Below, one piece after another: positions 6,463 through 8,352 of a stretch of DNA of 8,352 nucleotides. The position numbers and the translations under genes are program-made. Under the pieces are notes generated by a model. The model was not told the origin of the DNA, did no database searches, and saw only the letters and a program-made list of their open reading frames with translations. This DNA is from Candidatus Rokuibacteriota bacterium (GTDB lineage: Bacteria > Methylomirabilota > Methylomirabilia > Rokubacteriales > CSP1-6). Positions within the stretch are counted from its first letter, which is position 1. Every line of letters starts with the position of its first letter. The stretch spans positions 1-8,352 of the forward strand of contig JACQRS010000098.1 in the NCBI GenBank assembly GCA_016206385.1, in the 5' to 3' direction.

Positions 6463-7092
6463 ATGGTGAGAGACACGATTTCGCGTCGAGACTTCCTGAA
6501 GATCTCTTTCGGGACGCCAGCCGCGCTCGCGCTGGGCGAGCCGCCGGAGGCGATGGCGCACGCCCAGCCGCTCCGGCCGACGCCGGCCTGCGCCGACGAT
6601 GCCGAGCCGACACCGCGGCAGACCGCAGGTCCGTTCTTCAAGCCGGACTCGCCGGGGCGCACGTCGCTCCTGGAGCCCGGCATCAGAGGGACGAAGATCG
6701 TCCTCACGGGCCTCGTCCTGTCCACCGACTGCAAGCCCGTCGCGCGCGCGCTGGTCGACTTCTGGCACGCGGACGACAGGGGCGACTACGACAACGCCGG
6801 TTACAAGCTGCGCGGCCACCAGCTCACCGACGACCATGGCCGCTACCGCCTCGAGACCATCGTGCCGGGGCTCTACCCCGGCCGGACGCGCCACTTCCAC
6901 GTGAGGGTCCAGGCGCCGAGCCGGCCGGTCCTCACGACCCAGCTCTATTTCCCGGGCGAGCCGCAGAACCAACGGGACTTCATCTTCAACCAGGAGCTGG
7001 TGATGAAGCTGCAGGACGCCGCGGACGGCAAGGTGGCAACGTTCGACTTCGCCCTGGACCTCACGGGGCGCGGCCGCTCGAGGCGGGGATAA
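6463..7092 (+). CDS. Tat-exported intradiol ring-cleavage dioxygenase family protein
   Basis: A 209-residue member of the protocatechuate/catechol intradiol dioxygenase superfamily, which splits ortho-diphenols between the hydroxyls using non-haem Fe(III). The likely iron ligands are Tyr109 (GDY), Tyr138 (PGLYPGR), His144 and His146 (RHFH). The family start motif TPRQTAGPFF (50-59) and RGHQLTDDHGRYR (117-129) are present. The N-terminus carries a twin-arginine signal (SRRDFLK, 7-13), so it is folded before export to the periplasm. The lone-gene, exported form is distinct from the cytosolic aromatic catabolism operons; its substrate is unknown. AG-rich GGGGGAA precedes the ATG. The C-terminus ends in a short basic tail just before the pheS remnant, so slight truncation cannot be excluded. 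Confidence 0.92.
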   Translation: MVRDTISRRDFLKISFGTPAALALGEPPEAMAHAQPLRPTPACADDAEPTPRQTAGPFFKPDSPGRTSLLEPGIRGTKIVLTGLVLSTDCKPVARALVDFWHADDRGDYDNAGYKLRGHQLTDDHGRYRLETIVPGLYPGRTRHFHVRVQAPSRPVLTTQLYFPGEPQNQRDFIFNQELVMKLQDAADGKVATFDFALDLTGRGRSRRG

Positions 7093-7100
7093 GCGGGACG

Positions 7101-7328
7101 GCAGATGACCCTGACCGACGGAGGCTGCGCCCGGATCTGGATCGGGGAGGTGTGGGTCCGGAGGAGCACCTCCTCCGAGAGATAGAAGGTGTCCTGCATG
7201 TCCTGCGCGGGGTGGTCCTTGCGGATATTCAGCGCTTCAAAGTTGTAGAAATCGGAGTCCACCTCCGGCCCCTCGGCCACGGCGAAGCCCAGGCCCAGGA
7301 AGATCTCGATGATCTCGTCCTGAACCAA
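7101..7328 (-). pseudogene. pheS: Internal fragment of phenylalanine--tRNA ligase alpha
   Basis: About 76 codons on the minus strand match the start of the PheS catalytic domain: DEIIEIFLGLGF, VAEGPEVDSDFYNFEALNI, DHPAQDMQDTFYL and LLRTHTSPIQIR, trailing off at PPSVRVIC. Both the N-terminal tRNA-binding arm and more than half of the catalytic domain are missing. Conserved positions are altered: the motif usually NxP..HPARDMQDTF reads NIRKDHPAQDMQDTF, and about three residues after IQIR appear lost. There is no start codon of its own in context. It therefore cannot make a working subunit. It has the same orientation as pheT, whose start lies about 2.5 kb away. Confidence 0.88.
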
Positions 7329-7380
7329 TCGAGCGCCTAAGGTGAAAAATAGGCTATACTCCGAGAAGAGGTTGGATCCC

Positions 7381-7508
7381 GTGACTTTTTTTGAGCTCTT
7401 CACCCTCCTCGCCTCGGCTGTCGCGATCTTCGGGCTCATCGTCGGTGTCTTCTCGGTCTGCAGGGGATCACAGGAATCCTGGCCCGGATCGACGAGCGAG
7501 TTCGCTGA
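7381..7508 (+). pseudogene. Frameshifted single-membrane-segment protein remnant
   Basis: From a GTG at 7381 the frame encodes FFELFTLLASAVAIFGLIVG, one hydrophobic helix typical of small anchored proteins whose tail is a charged coiled coil. After FSV the frame becomes nonsense. In another frame from about 7461 the sequence reads GITGILARIDERVR, the kind of charged helix expected after such an anchor, and stops at 7506-7508. This suggests a deletion with frameshift joining the two parts. A TATACT sequence (7355-7360) could be its old -10 box, but no -35 box is evident. Family unassigned. Confidence 0.5.
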
Positions 7509-7718
7509 TCAGCCTCGTCGCTTCCGCATCGCCGCCCTCAAGGCCGCGAGCTCGACCCCTGGTCGCCGATGCCGAGCGAGGGTGATCGGACGGTCCGCCT
7601 ACTCTCCCTCGCCCGGGACGTGGCAGGAGCCTCCTCAGCTTTGTCCTTGACAGCCCCCCTCATTCGCCCCTATCTTTGCCACTGTTCCTGTACTATTTAA
7701 GCGCGCTGGCCTCCCGCT
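7509..7718. other. Unassigned stretch without a recognisable gene
   Basis: All frames are short or lack a recognisable family. One frame reads DRTVRLLSLARDVAG near 7585-7630, which looks protein-like but was not identified. A promoter-like sequence lies at 7647-7676. Confidence 0.5.
7647..7676 (+). promoter_or_regulatory. Promoter-like sequence upstream of the IS110 remnant
   Basis: TTGACA (7647-7652) and TATCTT (7671-7676) are 18 bases apart. The -35 box is perfect and the -10 box fair. It points to the transposase remnant, but the gene it originally served may be gone. Confidence 0.45.
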
Positions 7719-7976
7719 CAGGCTGACCGGTTGGCCAACGATCCGCTCCGGATGGAGCGCTTCTTTGCCGGGTTCCCGACCGATACACCGGTGGCGATCG
7801 AGGCCTCGGGCACGTGGGGGTGACCGGTCGATCTGTTGGAGGGCCTGGGGCATCGCCCCATGCTCTCTCACCCAAAGCAGACCAAGGCCATCGCCGCCGC
7901 GCGGCTAAAGAACGACCGGGTTGATGCCGAGCGATTGCTCTTGCTCCTGCACGGGGACCTGCTGCCGAGGGTGTGG
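7719..7976 (+). pseudogene. IS110-family transposase N-terminal remnant
   Basis: The frame through 7752 matches the N-terminal DEDD (RuvC-like) domain of IS110 transposases: MERFFAGFP, VAIEASGTWG, LLEGLGHRPMLSHP, AARLKNDRVDAERLLLLLHG and LLPRVW. The catalytic Glu of IEASG and the two Asp of NDRVDA are present; the first Asp region is lost upstream. A TGA at 7821-7823 interrupts the frame where the family usually has tryptophan (WGW), consistent with a TGG to TGA change. Only about 86 of the usual 300-400 codons remain, and the C-terminal serine domain is absent. The element is dead. IS110 elements carry a bridge RNA in a noncoding end; neither end could be recognised here. Confidence 0.85.
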
Positions 7977-8029
7977 AGCATCGTGTGGGGTATCGTATGA
8001 CCCCGGCCTGAACATATCGTCCCCGGTAG

Positions 8030-8128
8030 CATTTTTTCGCTGGAATCTACATTTTCGTGGCAGCGTGGATTTTGTTCCTGTCGTCATGGCTTCTGGTCTC
8101 CAAAGTCAAGCGAGACATTCCCGTTTAG
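8030..8128 (+). pseudogene. C-terminal membrane helix of a truncated membrane protein
   Basis: This frame, open from just after a stop at 8027-8029, reads HFFAGIYIFVAAWILFL, then SSWLLVSKVKRDIPV and a stop. That is a clear hydrophobic helix followed by a basic cytoplasmic tail, and looks like the end of a multi-pass protein whose rest was lost at the junction with the IS110 remnant (about 7977-8030). It ends 15 bases before the glycosyltransferase start, the spacing of operon neighbours, so it may have been a glycan export or synthesis protein. The family cannot be named from 32 residues. Confidence 0.5.
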
Positions 8129-8143
8129 GCAGATAAGGGTTGA

Positions 8144-8352
8144 ATGAAGATATCAATCGCGCTTTGCTGCCGTGATGAGCTCGGAAACTTGCCCGTAGTC
8201 CTGGAGCGGCTGAAGTGGTTGGACTCGGTTTTGAAGGACGACCTGTGGGAGGTCGTGATTGTGGACGGCGGGAGTACGGATGGGTCCCGCGAGTTTTTGG
8301 TCGAGGCAGCCGCCGCATGGCGTAAACTCCGCGTGATCGACCAACAGCCGCC
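8144..8352 (+). CDS. Family 2 glycosyltransferase (partial, 3' end outside window)
   Basis: The first 69 residues begin a GT2 (GT-A fold) domain: MKISIALCCRDELGNLPVVL forms the first strand and helix, and VVIVDGGSTDGSREFL (about 37-52) is the nucleotide-sugar-binding hallmark with Asp41 and the DGGSTDGS loop. GT2 enzymes move sugars from nucleotide donors onto lipid-linked or other acceptors, typically in O-antigen, capsule or exopolysaccharide synthesis. The catalytic DxD and base residues lie outside the window. AAGGG lies four bases before the ATG, an acceptable ribosome binding site. The DNA is more AT-rich than the core block, as often seen in transferred surface-glycan loci. Confidence 0.9.
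   Translation, partial: MKISIALCCRDELGNLPVVLERLKWLDSVLKDDLWEVVIVDGGSTDGSREFLVEAAAAWRKLRVIDQQP

Noticed and set aside
6151..6972. Minus-strand open frame of 273 codons opposite the YceI-like and dioxygenase genes
   Set aside because: The plus-strand genes carry signal peptides, metal ligands and ribosome binding sites; the minus frame has none.
7653..7718. Possible IS110 bridge-RNA region upstream of the transposase remnant
   Set aside because: The transposase N-terminus and element end are missing, and no convincing structured RNA or target/donor loops could be recognised.

Overview
The window is GC-rich, dense bacterial DNA. RNase Y, ZapA, 6S RNA and PheT are arranged as in many proteobacteria-like phyla (pheT > coiled-coil gene > zapA > 6S RNA > rny, all on the minus strand). 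Together with the GC-rich codon use and the accessory genes (RRM protein, CDGSH protein, Tat-exported intradiol dioxygenase, YceI-like protein), this suggests a soil or sediment lineage such as Candidatus Rokubacteria/Methylomirabilota or a deltaproteobacterial relative. That placement is inference from gene content only.

Left part (1-4630, minus strand, conserved core). pheT is followed, with overlapping stop and start codons, by a ZapB-like coiled-coil gene and zapA. A well-supported 6S RNA then ends in a strong intrinsic terminator. Next is rny (RNase Y), with its own promoter (TATAAT -10 box) and a dyad at its start site; its 3' end lies outside the window. This block couples translation, cell division, global transcription control and mRNA decay.

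Middle part (4630-7092, accessory). On the plus strand lie a small RNA-binding RRM protein, an uncharacterised 97-residue basic protein ending in an intrinsic terminator, a YceI-like exported protein that appears to have lost its middle, and a Tat-exported intradiol ring-cleavage dioxygenase. A CDGSH iron-sulfur protein is convergent on the minus strand.

Right part (7093-8143, gene graveyard). Four decayed pieces lie end to end: an internal fragment of pheS (minus strand), a frameshifted one-membrane-segment gene, an IS110-family transposase remnant with an internal stop, and the last membrane helix of an unidentified membrane protein. An intact GT2 glycosyltransferase start follows and runs off the window, probably the edge of a cell-surface glycan locus.

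The most notable observation is that pheT has no pheS beside it, while a broken pheS piece sits about 2.5 kb away in the same orientation. A rearrangement or insertion may have split the pheS-pheT operon, and pheT now has its own near-leaderless promoter. I did not find a clear new multi-gene system. The unusual content is the rearrangement scar, the YceI deletion, and the regulatory structures at rny and zapA/6S.
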